Assembly (NCBI GenBank): GCA_036365145.1
Contig: JAEOAD010002231.1
Coordinates: 868,001-932,000, forward strand
Length of the DNA stretch: 64,000 nt
Reading direction: 5' to 3'
Source of the DNA: Orientallactaga sibirica
Lineage: Eukaryota; Chordata; Mammalia; Rodentia; Dipodidae
How positions within the stretch are numbered: position 1 is the first letter of the stretch; each line of letters begins with the position of its first letter. Positions 1 to 11,557 of the stretch are shown one piece after another. The translations under genes and the position numbers were made by a program. The notes under the pieces were generated by a model. The model was not told the origin of the DNA. It saw nothing but the letters and a program-made list of their open reading frames with translations, and made no database searches.

Positions 1-1164
1 TGTCATCATCTCGGGCAAATTCAGGTTAGGAGCCACAGATGAGTGAGATCATGCAATGTAACACTTGTCTTTCTCCACAACCTCACCAGCATTTGTTGTC
101 ATTAGATTTTTTTTAAAGTTTTCTGTCCATACTGGGGTAAGGTACAATCTCACAGTCATTTTAATTTGCATTTTCTTGATGATTAGGGATGTTGAACATT
201 TTCTTAAGTGTTTGTTTGCCATTTGTATTTCTTCCTCTGAGAACTCCCTGTGCAGTTCTCTGCCCCATTTTGTGAGTGGGTTGTTTGACTTTTTATTGTT
301 TAGATTTTTGAGTTCTTTGTAGATTTTAGAAATTAGGCCTCTGTCCCATGTGTATCCGGCAAAATTTTTCTCCCATCTATTGTCTCTGCTTATTGTATGT
401 TTGTCTGTGAAAAAGCTTTTCAGCTTCCTGAGATCCCAATGGTTGAGTGATTGTTTAATTTCCTGAGCTACTGGGGTTTTGTTCAGGAAGTCTTTTCCCA
501 CTCCTGTATCATGGAAAGTTCCTCCTACTTTTTCTTCCAGTAGTAGCAGAGTATCCATTCTTATACTAAGGTCTTTGATCCATTTGGACTTGATTTTTGT
601 GCATGGTAAAATGTGTGGATCAAGTTTCATTTTCCTGCATATGGTTATACAGTTTGTCCAGCACCATTTGTTGAAGATGCTGTCTTTTTTCCAGTCTACA
701 TTTGGCCTTTGCCAAATATCAAGTAGCTGTGCTTACTTGACCCAAAGTCCAGGTCCTCAATTCTGTTCCATTGGTCTATAATCCTGTTTTTACACCAGTA
801 CCATGTTGTTTTTATTACTATGGCTTTGTAGTATGGCTTCAGATCAGATATGGTGATGCCTTCAGAGGTGTTTCTTTTGCTGAGGATATGCTTTGATATC
901 CTAGGCCTTCTGCCATTCCATATGAATTTTGAGATCATTTTTTCTACCTCTGTGAAGAAAGATGTTGGGATTCTTATTGGTGTTGCATTAAAACTATATA
1001 TTGCTTTTGGTAAGATTGCCATTTTCACAATGATAATTCTGCCTATCCAGGAACATGGGGGGTCTTTCCATTTTCTCAAGTCAACCCCAATTTCTTCTAG
1101 AGTGTTTTTATGTTTTCATTGTAAAGGTCTTTCACCTCCTTGGTTAATGTTATTCCAAGGTATT

Positions 1165-1199
<35 letters not shown>

Positions 1200-1835
1200 T
1201 TTTATGCTATTGAAAACAGGACAATGTCATTAATTTCTATCTCTGTATCTTTGTCTTTTGCATATAGAAAGGCTACTGATTTTTGTGCATTGATTTTGTA
1301 TCCTGGTTTTTTTTTTTGTTTTGTTTTGTTTTGTTTTTTTGGTTTTTCAAGGTAGGGTCTCACTCTGTCCCAGGCTGACCTTGAACTCACTGTGATCCTC
1401 CTACCTCTGCCTCCTGAGTGCTGGGATTAAAGACATGTGCCATCACACCCAGCTAAGAGTTTTGAGATGGAGGTTCCCGGGTCACTTATGTATAGAATCA
1501 TGTCACTTGCTAATAGGGCTAACTTAACTTCTTCCTTTCCAATTTGTATCCCTTTTATTTCTTTTTCCTTCATATTGCTTGAGCTAGGACTTCCAGTACT
1601 ATGTTGAAGAGCAGAGGAGAGAGTGGACACCCTGTCTTGTTCCTGATCTCAATGGGAATTCCTTCAGTCTCTCCCCATTACATATCATTTGGGCTTTAGG
1701 AGATTTATATATAGCCTTTATTATGTTGAGATATAGACTGTCCATGCCAGTTATCTCCAATGTTTTGATCATGAAGTGATGTTGTGATGTTGTGAAGTGA
1801 TGTCAAAGGCTTTTTCTGCATCTATCAAAATGATC
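1..1835 (-). mobile_element. LINE-1 ORF2 fragment, reverse-transcriptase and C-terminal part, broken
   Basis: Read on the minus strand, this is the RT-to-C-terminal half of an L1 ORF2 protein. Two long open blocks (696-1079 and 49-630) give typical L1 text such as KLDPHILPCTKIKSKWIKDL and [15 protein letters not shown]. The reading frame breaks between the blocks, the 5' part beyond about 1835 is missing, and a B1 SINE (1308-1456) and a TTTA run (1161-1203) interrupt it. The 3' end lies outside the window. It is a dead copy: no full EN-RT-Cys frame remains. The L1 assignment is secure; the subfamily is not assigned. Confidence 0.93.
1308..1456 (-). mobile_element. B1 SINE inserted in the L1 ORF2 fragment
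   Basis: The minus-strand B1 starts with a T-rich tail and GGTTTTTCAAGGTAGGGTCT and ends at the head complement GCTGGGATTAAAGACATGTG...CCCAGC. L1 sequence resumes directly on both sides, so this insertion is younger than the L1. Confidence 0.93.
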
Positions 1836-2324
1836 TAGTAATCCTTTTAACTCCAATGTTTCCAATTGATTTTGGCTTCTACATATGATTATTAATCACT
1901 CAGAGAGACTGTACATAGCAAAAAAGATTAGTTTAAAAGGTGCAAAACATATCTGGTTATCAAAGCAGATCTGGTTAGAGAATGACACAATAGTTTTAAA
2001 TTCTTCTGATTAATATTTAAGTTTAGTTGTCAGGTGACAGTGTAAGCTATAGCTGGAATGTAGAAAGCATACACTTTTTTATTTTTTAAGTATCTGTCAA
2101 TTATAAGTATAGGCAGAACATTTTAGTAGCCCTGAAAACAATATTTTATCAATAACTTTATATCAATTGATTTAATCTAGAAATTGTATGCCAGGAAAAG
2201 ATAAGACAGTATAATAATTTAGCATCTGTGTTTGAAAACAACTTTGGTTAGTCTGTATACCAATGCAAGTACTAATTACCTCCCAAACTAGAAGCAGAAC
2301 AGCAATTTAAGATTATTTTTCTAG
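1836..2324. other. AT-rich stretch, nothing recognised
   Basis: No coding potential and no repeat family I can name. It fills the gap between two L1-derived segments. Confidence 0.5.
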
Positions 2325-3110
2325 GAACAGCTGCACTGCACACAACCATATGGGAGACAGAAATCATCAGTGGTGAAAACAGTGGACACTGGAAACCCCA
2401 AGTTTGGCCAGACAGGCCAAATGACCAAACGGGTACAATAGCAGCATGTCTGCTCTGGGGGAAACCAACTGCTCTCCTAGTGGATGGGACACCCACTGTA
2501 TGGGAGGGAATACATGCCTGGTACTGAAAAACCTAATCAAAAGTCTATGGCAGGGGAAGTCATGAGCCTTAGGGATATAAAGCCTGCTCTTGTCTGGCTA
2601 AATGTATATATTATTCCCAAAAAAGTGCCCTGAAAACACTACACTTAATGCTCATATTCATATATTAATGCTACTTTTACTTCTGGTTAGAGAAGCTTCT
2701 CTTTTCAGATATTGATGACCACTGGGATGACCCAAAAGGCAACATAGTGCTGAGAAGAAGGGATGGAGGAGTGTCCAGCACTGAAACATCTCTGTCACAC
2801 ACTCCAAGGCTCAGGGTCCATTGTGGAAGAGGGGGCGGAAAGAATGTAAGAGCCAAAGGAAGGGTACGACTCCTTACAATGCAACTGTTCAGACAGAAAT
2901 TGGCCTCGATATCCATGACCTCACATTGCTTAGCAATACCTTCACAAGACCCTCATAAAAGGAGAGAAAGATGATGACATCAAATTAAAAGAGAGACTAA
3001 TGGAGAGAGGGAGGGGATATGATGGAGAATGGAGATCTGAAGAGGAATGGGGGAGGGGAGGGAAATGTCATGGTTTATTGTCTGTAAGTATAGAAGTTGT
3101 AAATTAAAAA
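2325..3110 (+). mobile_element. LINE-1 3'UTR copy with A-rich tail
   Basis: This 3'UTR occurs repeatedly in the window (18.8-22 kb, 55.2-55.9 kb, and inverted at 13.8, 32.9 and 53.5 kb). It shares landmarks such as GGCTAAATGTATATAnTAT, GATGATGACATCAAA and GGGGATATGATGGAGA. The copy at 54.6 kb joins the same 3'UTR to the end of ORF2, which identifies it as L1. It ends in an A-rich tail. Short frames here are not genes. Confidence 0.85.
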
Positions 3111-3988
3111 AAGATTATTTTTCTAGGGCAGGAAACATGTCTTAAGTATTAATATCTCTATACACAATGAACTTAAGATACCAGAAATGAGATAATTAAT
3201 TAAGTGAAACCTTGACTGAAACTAATTATACATAGCTTAAGAGTAAAATAAAACTTGGTTATTTTTGAGTTAAGCAAGCCTGATTTTTAACATACATCAG
3301 AGACAATATGACAGACATGAAGTAATTTTTAAAATAAGTACCTTTTACCACTGAATAATTTTAAGGCTTACCGAAAATATTTATGGCTGTTATATGAAGC
3401 TTAGGCAAAGTATATTAACATTGTTTGTATACAGTGGATTTCCCTCAGACATGGGGAGCTTCCTCAGTTTTCCTAAGAACAAGATTATAATAAGTTACTT
3501 TTTATGAACAAGACAAGAACCATCTTAAAATTAGAGTTTTAGTCAGGAATGGTGATGTATGCTTATTGATAGCCAAACCCCATGGACTTAGTATAAACCA
3601 AATTACAATATTCTGATATCTGGAAAAGTCTGATATTAACAAAAAGTAGAGTTCACATATTTAAGGCACAAGAGGCTACAGAGAGTAAACTATGAGCAAA
3701 ATATCTGCTAACAGAATTTAAAATAAACAAGAAATCTATATTATGTAGTAACATTTTTGGCTTAAATATGAAGACATGAAAATTTTTATAATTTTTAAAG
3801 TTCATCAGAATTGGGACACCTTTATATAATATTTTATATATTTTTTCAAGAGGAGATTTAGCACTTTTAAAAGCTAACTAAGATGTCCATCCAATCTATA
3901 AGTCAGTTTCTGAAATTAATTCAGCTATATCTAATATACCCAAAGAATAGAGGAACTAAACTGCCAGGATCTAATGAAAAAAGGAGAC
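3111..3988. other. AT-rich stretch, nothing recognised
   Basis: No open frame of note, and no SINE, LTR or simple repeat that I can name. Confidence 0.5.
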
Positions 3989-4171
3989 AAAGCCAGGCTT
4001 GGTGGCACATGCCTTTAGTCCCAGCACTTGGGAGGCAGAGATAGGAGGAGAGTTCAAGACTACATAGTGAGTTCCAGGTCAGCCTGGACTAGAGTGAAAC
4101 CCTACCTCAAAAAACAAAAAAAGACAAAGAAAAAAGAAAGAAAAAAGAAAAAAGGAGACAAGTCTCATGGA
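3989..4171 (+). mobile_element. B1 SINE with A-rich tail
   Basis: 7SL-derived head AGCCAGGCTTGGTGGCACAT, the middle motif GTGAGTTCCAGGTCAGCCTG and end ACCCTACCTC, followed by an AAAG-rich tail. An internal deletion lies around the GGATCGC block. Confidence 0.9.
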
Positions 4172-4282
4172 AAGAGAGGGAATGGGCATGCCAGGGCCAT
4201 TTGCCACTGTAATCTCCAAATGCATGCTCCATTATGTGCATCTGGCTTTACAAACAAGCACCTTTAACTGCTGAGCCAGAAA
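4172..4282 (-). mobile_element. tRNA-derived SINE, partial
   Basis: Minus-strand body of the common tRNA SINE (GGGCATGCCAGGGCC ... GTGCATCTGGCTT ... AACTGCTGAGCCA). Part of the pyrimidine tail and the B-box half are missing. Confidence 0.75.
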
Positions 4283-5159
4283 GAAATATTTTTAATCTAC
4301 TCCAAATCAATTTTATAGAACTTGAATGAATTACAAACATACACAAAAGTTCATGACACAATCTATAACTACTCAAACCTTAATCAACTATCCAATTTTG
4401 TCTATGGCACTTTGGTAAACTTGCTCAGTAATGTTAAATCACAATATAACTTTGTTTAGAATTTTTTTTTACTGCTCACCATGAAGTAAATAGTTTCCAA
4501 GTGTATGACTGATAAGTACTGTTCAGTGTCTCCAAATGTAGCCTATTTACCTTATAAACTAGGAAAAAAGAGAGTAATTTCTCTGAGATTTTTTTTTTGA
4601 GGCAGGGTTTTAGATATAATGACCTTAGGAGAGAATTAAATGTTAATGAGTCAATTTTAATTGTAAGATTTAGTTAAAACATTGACAAATAGAGGAACCT
4701 AGCTAACTTGGTGGGTACTCTAAATTCAGTCTTTCATGACCATTATGACCAGATTAATATCAATGAGTTAAAGTTAAGTTTACAACCTGAAAACCATAGC
4801 AACCTGCTGCCAGCCAGGATCATACTTTGTTATCTGATGTAAGCCCTAGGCTAATAATCATTTTATATCTCAAGAAGTCTGTAATCTGGTTAAGTACTTT
4901 GTTTTTAACCTTCTGTTTAAGCTTACTCACACCTTCATCCGCATGCTTTACTCATACCTTCATCTATATACAATCTATGTATCCACTCTGTAACAATCTT
5001 TTCATCAAACATTTAACATCCAACTTTTAAAGTTTTCTCTTCAGTTTATCTTTTTTAGTCAGTTCATCTTATAACTACCACCAAAACTTTCATTGTCCTT
5101 ACCATAAGACTTTTAATAAAAGGTCTTTCAAAATAACTTTTTCATAAAAGAGTAGACCA
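4283..5159. other. AT-rich stretch, nothing recognised
   Basis: No recognised repeat except short T runs, and no coding signal. Confidence 0.5.
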
Positions 5160-5393
5160 GGGCTGAACAGATGGCTTAGCGGTTAAGGCACATGCCTGTG
5201 AAGCCTAAGGACCCAGGTTTGATTCTCCAGATCCCAGGTAAACCAGATGCACATGGTGGTATATTCATCTGGAATTTGTTTGCAGTGGCTAGAGCCCTGG
5301 TTCACCCATTCTCCCTCTCCCTCTCTCTCTCCCTCTGTCTCTAATAAGTAAATAAAAATTAAAATAAAATATTTAAAATAAATAAATAAGAGT
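5160..5393 (+). mobile_element. tRNA-derived SINE (common type)
   Basis: A good example of the window's most common tRNA SINE. A-box TGGCTTAGCGG and B-box GGTTTGATTCT form a split Pol III promoter. They are followed by the unique body (CCAGATGCACA...GTGGCTAGAGCCCTGG), a CT-rich stretch and an AAATAAA tail. Confidence 0.93.
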
Positions 5394-5557
5394 ACACTAG
5401 ACTTGACTTATACTATTTATCTAGAATAAACATATAGATTTTATCATTTATTGATTTTGGAACTTTGTTTCTTATAACTTTCCTGAAACACACTTTTTAA
5501 AATATGAAAGCAGATTAGAACATTATTAGAAATTTTCAGCATCGAGCATGTCTAAAT

Positions 5558-5600
<43 letters not shown>

Positions 5601-5632
5601 TTTTGAGGTAGGGTCTCACTCTAGCTCAGGTC
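5558..5632 (-). mobile_element. TTTA repeat plus B1 fragment
   Basis: A (TTTA)n tract runs into TTTTGAGGTAGGGTCTCACTC, the 3' end of a minus-strand B1 that stops after about 30 bases. Confidence 0.75.
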
Positions 5633-6060
5633 ATCTAAATTTAAACATAAATCTTGATATTATTTTCCTGTTAGTAGTCCCACAGAAGCATAGAGAGATA
5701 AAGTAAGCTTTAAAACAGTAACACAGTGGGCCAGCATAACCTCCTTTTAAAAAAAATCCAAGCATAGTTTTGGACTTCCCTCAGGGCTACAAGGTAGCTT
5801 TCTGATACTGCCATTTTACAACTCTTTAAGAGTAGGAGAATATTACATTTTTCCTTGTCTATGACCTTAATTACTTTCAGTGTTCCTTCTGGGGGACACA
5901 CAACAGTAAAAGTTGGCCATGCTGTCTAGTACACTGGGCTTGGTGGAGAACATCCCCCACATTGAAATGGCACAGTTCAGAACAGAAATCATTCTACAGC
6001 TTTAGGGCTGTGAGCCACATATATACTCATATATACACATTCATGTCAAGAGCACTTTAT
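5633..6060. other. Nothing recognised
   Basis: Unassigned, non-coding in appearance. Confidence 0.45.
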
Positions 6061-6232
6061 TTACTTTATTTTATTTTATTTTTTGGTTTTTCGAGGTAAG
6101 GTCTCATTCTAGCCCAGGCTGACCTGGAACTCATTATGTAGTCTCAGGGTGGCCTTGAACTCATGGCAATCCTCCTACCTCTGCCTCCTGAGTGCTGGGA
6201 TTAAAGGCGTGCATCACCATGTTCAGCTCAAG
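6061..6232 (-). mobile_element. B1 SINE
   Basis: Complete minus-strand B1 from the TTTTATTTT tail through GTCTCATTCTAGCCCAGGCT to the head complement GTGCTGGGATTAAAGGCGTG. Confidence 0.93.
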
Positions 6233-7059
6233 TGCATTTTTATATAGACTCCAGACAATCATTTCCACCTCAACACATTTATTCATTCATTCAGAAGCTA
6301 TGCATTTTCATTTTAAATTTCTATAATATTTACAACTCCAGAGACGAAAACAAACCTTGTTAATGGAAGCATGATAGAGCAGAGAGAAGGCTGTGCATGC
6401 AGAGTGAAAATTTTCAGACCATTTGCCTATAAGTTGGCAGAAGTTTTCTAAATCAGTGAGAATTTGGAAATCAAAAGTACCATGTTTAGGCCATTTAGAC
6501 TCATTGTCTAGCTTATATTATGGCCAGGCAGAGTTTCAGAGGAAGATCAGACAATGAGGTTACATGGAAAGAGCAAAACAAGGGTGAGAGAAAGGAACCA
6601 GAGCTTAAGCTGGGTTTACACAAAATACCAATATGACCCCCTGGCCTATTAGGGAATGGGGCCTACACCTCCCATGTTGGCAGAGGCCGTACAGGTCACA
6701 AATGTTGGCTTTTTAGCCTTTTAGTGGGCAAGGCAGGCAGCATCTGTGCTCCTGGTGGTGAAAGCTGCTGGCAGTGAAAGATGAGACCTCAGGAGGGAGA
6801 GAAAGAGTGTCCTGAGACGGTGCAATTGAACCAAAAGGCGCACCTTAGGGTACGGTAGACTGCAGAGCAACAGACCTGACGTATTGAGAGTTTGTCTTTC
6901 TTGAGATCTGGGGTTGGGGCCCAGAAGCAAGTGAGGGGGTAGCCTGGCATGCCAGCACAGCCTCCATGAGGAGGGATTAAGCCCAAGAGCAGGCCAACCC
7001 AAGAGGGACACTTACTGAGAAGGAGGGAGGAGATGAAGGGAAGAAGGGTGAGGCCAAAT
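6233..7059. other. Nothing firmly recognised
   Basis: Contains a short antisense open frame (6721-7011) with no recognisable domain. The right half may belong to the LTR-rich block that follows. Confidence 0.35.
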
Positions 7060-7655
7060 TGTGGTGGGTGTGAAAAACCAGTATCAGGCAGAGATGGTCC
7101 AAAACCTCCAGAGGATCAGTGGCAGCCCAGTGGTCTGGTCAGGGGAAAGGAGGTCTGGCTACCCAAGAGGGCAACTGGAAGCTTCCTATCCAAGTCACAG
7201 CACCAGAGGTAAGGTTTGGGAGTGACCATGACCACACAAACCACTCTGAGGCAAAGATGAAAGCTTTTATTCAGGAAAAGCAGGAGCTAACAGGACTGAC
7301 TCACAAGAGAAGAGCACAGCCAACTTGATTTCTCAGGTCGTGGGATTTATAGGGTATTTTCAGTTGGGGAAGGTGAGGAAGGGAAAAAGCTGAATAAGAA
7401 AGGGTCCTTTAGGAGAGATCTAAGATAGCCAGGGTGTGATACCAGAACAGTGACCAGGTGACTTATGAGATAAGGGGACAGCAAACCATGACCTGGGGGC
7501 ATTATAGGCGAGGAAGAGAAAATAGCTGAGTGGTTTCTTGAGAAATGTGGATAATCCACTTCCTTATGTTTCTGTCATCCTTCTGCTGTCCTTGGTGACT
7601 CCATTTTTTTGGGAGCCTTTCTTGACCTAAGAGGGTACAGTGTCTCACAAGTAAA
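7060..7655 (-). mobile_element. LTR-like fragment
   Basis: On the minus strand it begins TGTGAGACACTGTACCC (near 7655). A polyadenylation signal AATAAA (complement at about 7266-7272) is followed by GCTTTCATCTTTGCCTC, an R/U5-like arrangement. No target duplication was found and the family is not named. Confidence 0.45.
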
Positions 7656-7664
7656 ACCACTGAC

Positions 7665-8245
7665 TTACAGAATGCTGGGTCAGAGCTGATGCACCAGGAC
7701 TACACTCTAGAGGTCGGGATCTCTGCATGCAGCCCCGAACTGCTTGGAGTGTTGGCTTTTATTGGAGAAAACCACAAGATGTTCATTGCAAAAACAGGAT
7801 GGGAGTTAAACTGCAGTTACTATTAAACAAGGGGGGGTATTACAAAAAAGTCACAAGGTACTCATTACATAAGTCACTTAGGCAGAACTGAGGCAAGAAA
7901 CATTCTATGCTACGTAACCACAAAGGTAGAAACAGAGAGGTACAGGAAGGTCCTGGTACATTGCACAGAGGGGTCATCCCATTCCTTAGATAACAGAAAA
8001 CACCTGCATTTTGCAATAAGGTCTGTGGTAATGACTCCCGAAACTTCTCCTTTATCTGTCAGAAAGATCGACTTGGGCGGTGACCTCCATTGTGTGTTCC
8101 TAAAGCCAAGGGCTGCACAGGAGGATGTTTAACCAGGTCTGTTGTGTCCCTTTACATTCCATTTTCCAAAAGGACTTCACTAGATCTATTTTTCCACAAA
8201 TGACCTGAGCCCCTCCTGGGAGGGAGATACCCTTTCCTAGAATTT
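7665..8245 (-). mobile_element. LTR-like fragment
   Basis: The minus strand carries AATAAAAGCCAACACTCC near 7755-7765, then a CpG-containing U5-like stretch. It abuts the previous fragment and may belong to the same retroelement. No open frame supports internal genes. Confidence 0.4.
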
Positions 8246-8249
8246 AAAT

Positions 8250-8757
8250 CTAATCCTGACATTGTAGTTGGTCAAGTTCAACCTCCAGAACTTGGTGTCA
8301 TGGCTAGCCTCTTCCTGAGCCAGCCTCTAGCCCAGACCAATCAGATGTCTCTCTGGCTCACCTGAGCTGGAAGGTAGGGCCCACCACTGTAAGGTTATAA
8401 ATACATTTACAAGGGGAGGGCAAACTCTCTTTGCTGCCAGTTCATCACTCCTGAACCTCCAGGTTCTGGTAAGTCTCCCCCTGATCCTTCTCTACCCCCT
8501 CTTGCCCTCCATATGGCAGGACCTCTCTGTACTTTCTCTTTTTCCTCTCTCTAAATCTCTTCACATTTCTTCTAGGCCCACATGGGCTCTCAGAGCATGT
8601 AGGTGTATTCATTTTCCTTCCATTGGTTTTGTACTTTCCTAAATAAATACAATAATGTAGTAATTATCCTTCTAAGTTTGGGTTTCCCAATTCTTTGGTT
8701 AAACGCAAACACTAATCTAGAGTTTGGGGTCGAAGGACTTTATTCCTGACACCCCAT
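8250..8757 (+). mobile_element. LTR-like unit with CAAT, TATA and polyA signals
   Basis: GACCAATCAG (about 8335), GGTTATAAATACATT (about 8393) and TAAATAAATACAATAA (about 8640) are spaced as in a retroviral LTR. It ends near CCTGACACCCCA. A similar ending, CCTGAACCCCA, occurs at 50.69 kb. Boundaries are uncertain. Confidence 0.5.
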
Positions 8758-8810
8758 ATCACTCTCAATTCTAAAATTATATCAGATATTAAAAAAGAAA
8801 TATGATTTGC

Positions 8811-9123
8811 TGTGGTGGTTTGAATAAGCTATTCCCCTTGATCTCTTGTGTTGTGAATACTTCCTTCCTAGATGGTGGCAATTTGGGAGGTGGAGCCTTG
8901 CTTGAAAAGGTGTGTCATTGGGAGCAGGCCTTGAGGTATATTAGCCCAGCTCCAAGTCCAGGACTTAGATTACTTCTGCTCAGATTGGGGACAGGATACG
9001 AGCCACCTTTCTGCTCTTGCTATGCTTTGCCACCACAATGAAACCTGTCCCCTGAAATCGTAGGCTTGGAATGAACCTTTAACTCACTTAAGCTGCTTCT
9101 GGTCCTGTGTTCTCTCCCAACAA
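8811..9123 (+). mobile_element. MaLR-type LTR (ORR1/MT-like)
   Basis: Starts TGTGGTGGTTTGAATAAGC and carries GGAGGTGGAGCCTTGCT and GTGTGTCATTGGGAGCAGGC, the hallmark text of rodent MaLR solo LTRs. It ends near CCCAACAACA. The short open frame in it is incidental. Confidence 0.8.
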
Positions 9124-9136
9124 CAAGAAGATAACT

Positions 9137-9345
9137 GCCGAGCACTGAGGAGATGTCTCACCTGTTAAAAATATTTGCTTGCATAGCCTCCTGGCGCAGG
9201 TTCAGTTCTCAGTACATTTGTAAAGCCAGATGCATAAAGTAGTACATGCATCTGGAGGTCATTTGCAGTGGCAGGAAGCCCTGGCATGCCCATATTCTCA
9301 TTCTTTCTCCCTTCCCACCTTGCAAGTAAATAAATATTTTTAAAA
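9137..9345 (+). mobile_element. tRNA-derived SINE, diverged
   Basis: Retains GGAGATGTCTCACCTGTTA, the B-box-like GGTTCAGTTCT and the CATCTGGAGGTCATTTGCAG body, with an AAATAAATATTTTT tail. Confidence 0.85.
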
Positions 9346-9392
9346 GGTAACTGCTGTAATTCAACAGAGAACTGCTTAAAAATTGTTATTAT

Positions 9393-9665
9393 AGAGCTGG
9401 AGAGATGGCTTAGCGGTTAAGGCGCCTGCCTCCTAAGCCTAAGAACACTGGTTTCCAATTTCCAGCGTTTCCAATCTCCAGGTCCCACGTTTAGCCAAAT
9501 GCAAAGTGTCGCAAGGGCACAATGCCGCACTTGACCACAAGGGGGCACACACATCTGGATCTCGTTCGCAGCAGCTAAGAGACTGCTGGCGCACCCATCT
9601 CTGTCTTCCTCTCCCTCTCTCTCTGTCTCTCTCAAAAATAATTAATTAATTAATTAATTAATTAA
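9393..9665 (+). mobile_element. tRNA-derived SINE, long variant subfamily
   Basis: Same 5' head as the common SINE. Its body differs: AATCTCCAGGTCCCACGTTT, AAAGTGTCGCAAGGGCACAA, CCACAAGGGGGCACACACAT and CGTTCGCAGCAGCTAAGAGA. Related copies lie at 24.0, 25.9, 35.2 and 45.1 kb, so it is a true subfamily. Confidence 0.88.
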
Positions 9666-9738
9666 AAAATTGTTATTATAAACTTATTATACATATAACA
9701 TAAAAAGTAATACTTTTAATTTTAAAGAAAGGATAACA

Positions 9739-9945
9739 AGGGCTGAAGATATTGCTTAGTGGTTAAGGTGCTAGCTGGCAAAGCCAAAGGACCCAGGTTT
9801 AATTCCCTAGGATCCACATAAGCCAGATGTACAAGGTGGCACATGTGTCTGGAGTTTGTTTGCAGTGGCTAAAGGCCCTGCAACCCATTCTCTCTCACAC
9901 ATGCTCTCTCTCTCACTCAAATAAATACAAATAATTTAAAAAGGA
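9739..9945 (+). mobile_element. tRNA-derived SINE
   Basis: GGGCTGAAGATATTGCTTAG head, AGGTTTAATTCCC B box, common body, CT tract and AAATAAATACAAAT tail. Confidence 0.9.
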
Positions 9946-10174
9946 TAACAATCTATAATTTCATTTTATATACATATACATACATGTCATATATAATATA
10001 TATATATTTCATCTGTATGTCTCTTGTGTGAACATCTATCTAGCATTCAGGAGGCTGAGGCTACAGAAGCCCACATCTGACAGCTTCTATATGTTCAAAT
10101 GTTAGAAAGTTACTGGGTGTGAGGGACAGTTGGACTTTCATGACAGGAAAAGACAGACATGAGGAATAGGTTAG

Positions 10175-10486
10175 TATGGTGGTTTGATCAGTTGTCCTCC
10201 ACTTAGGTATTCTGAATGCTAGGTACCCAGCTGGTGGCAATTTGGGAACTGGAGCATCCTAAAGGTAATGTATTGTTGGGGGGGCTATGGGTGTTATAGC
10301 CAGCTTCCTCTTGCCAGTTTTTGGCACACTCTCCTGCTGCTGTTGTCCACCTGATGTTGGCTAGGAGGTGATGCCCACCCTCTGCTCATGCCATCATTTC
10401 CCCTGCCATCATGGAGCCCCTCCTTTCTCCCACAAGCTGCTCTTGGTTGAGTGTTTTCTACCAGCAACGCAAAGCTGACTGCAAGC
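10175..10486 (+). mobile_element. MaLR-type LTR
   Basis: TATGGTGGTTTGATCAGTTG start (terminal TG probably mutated), GCTGGTGGCAATTTGGGAAC body and a GACTGCAA end. It is clearly related to the inverted copy at 11208-11557. Confidence 0.78.
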
Positions 10487-11207
10487 GGTACTGTAAGGTA
10501 GTAGAAGCGTTGAGAGTCTAGATTAAAGTATATGTGTCTATATAAACATATGCATACAGACATTTATTTTTAAAGAAAAAAATAAGTGTAGATGATGCAT
10601 ACATTTTTTATCTCACCTGCAAAGCTGTGATTCAGCTGTTTCCCACCTGTAATTCCTTTCTGTGGCCACAGCAGGGCAGGCATTCTCTTTTCTAAGCAGT
10701 CATGCACAATTTTACCCTGGCCAAAATGTATTTTTGATAACTTGAGATTTGCAAACTATGTTCACAGGCGTGATAAAAAGGCAAACTTAGAAATAAAAAA
10801 TAAAAGGCAAATTTATTTAAAAGAAATTTGCCTCAATGCTATGATCAAGTAAGTGCAATTAAACATAAGAGAAATGAGAAAGGCTGCTTCCCAGGGCATT
10901 CAAGCAAATCTTTAAAATGCAAATGTTTTATCCTTTTAATGATGAAAGAAAAATCTGGTGAAAGCATCATTTTCAGATGAATAAAATATCAAACCCAGAA
11001 TTTTAAAAATATCTATTTGCCTTGAAAATCATAGACTTGTAAGATTTTTTTTTTTAAATCTGTTTGGCAAGTTTGAAGCAACTGAATAGTTTTTTTTACA
11101 AAAAAAAAAAAAAAAGAGAGAATTATTCTAGTTAAGCTTTGAATACAAACAGCACAGTATGAGAACCTGATGAGTGAACATTGTCTCCTTCTGTCACCTT
11201 CCCTGTC
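10487..11207. other. Nothing recognised
   Basis: AT-rich, with a poly(A) run at about 11098-11115. No family or coding signal seen. Confidence 0.45.
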
Positions 11208-11557
11208 TGTTGCAGTCAGGTTCACATTGCTGGCAAAAACCACCTGACCAATACAGCTTTTGGAGAAAAAAAAAAGGTTTATTTTGGCTTACAGACTCAA
11301 GAGGAAGTTCCATGATGGCAGGGGAAAACTATGACATCAACAGAGGGTGGACATCACCCCCTCGTCAACATTAGGTGGACAACAGCAATAGGAGAGTGTG
11401 TCAAACACTGACAAGGGGACACTGGCTATGACACCCATAAGCCCACCCCCAACAATACACTGTCTCCAGGAAGCATTAACTCCCAAATCTCCATCAGTTG
11501 GAAATCTAGCATTCAGAAGACCTAAGTTTATGGGGACACCTGAATCAAACCACCACA
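11208..11557 (-). mobile_element. Complete MaLR solo LTR with 5-bp target duplication
   Basis: The 350-bp unit runs TG...CA on both strands (plus strand TGTTGCAGTCAGG to AACCACCACA). It is flanked by CTGTC at 11203-11207 and 11558-11562. Five-base duplications are usual for MaLR/ERVL integration. The minus strand carries a polyA signal, AATAAA, in the R region. Confidence 0.88.

Noticed and set aside
5160..5393. A- and B-box motifs as functional tRNA genes
   Set aside because: The boxes belong to tRNA-derived SINEs. No cloverleaf with a 3' acceptor stem can be drawn from the copies inspected.
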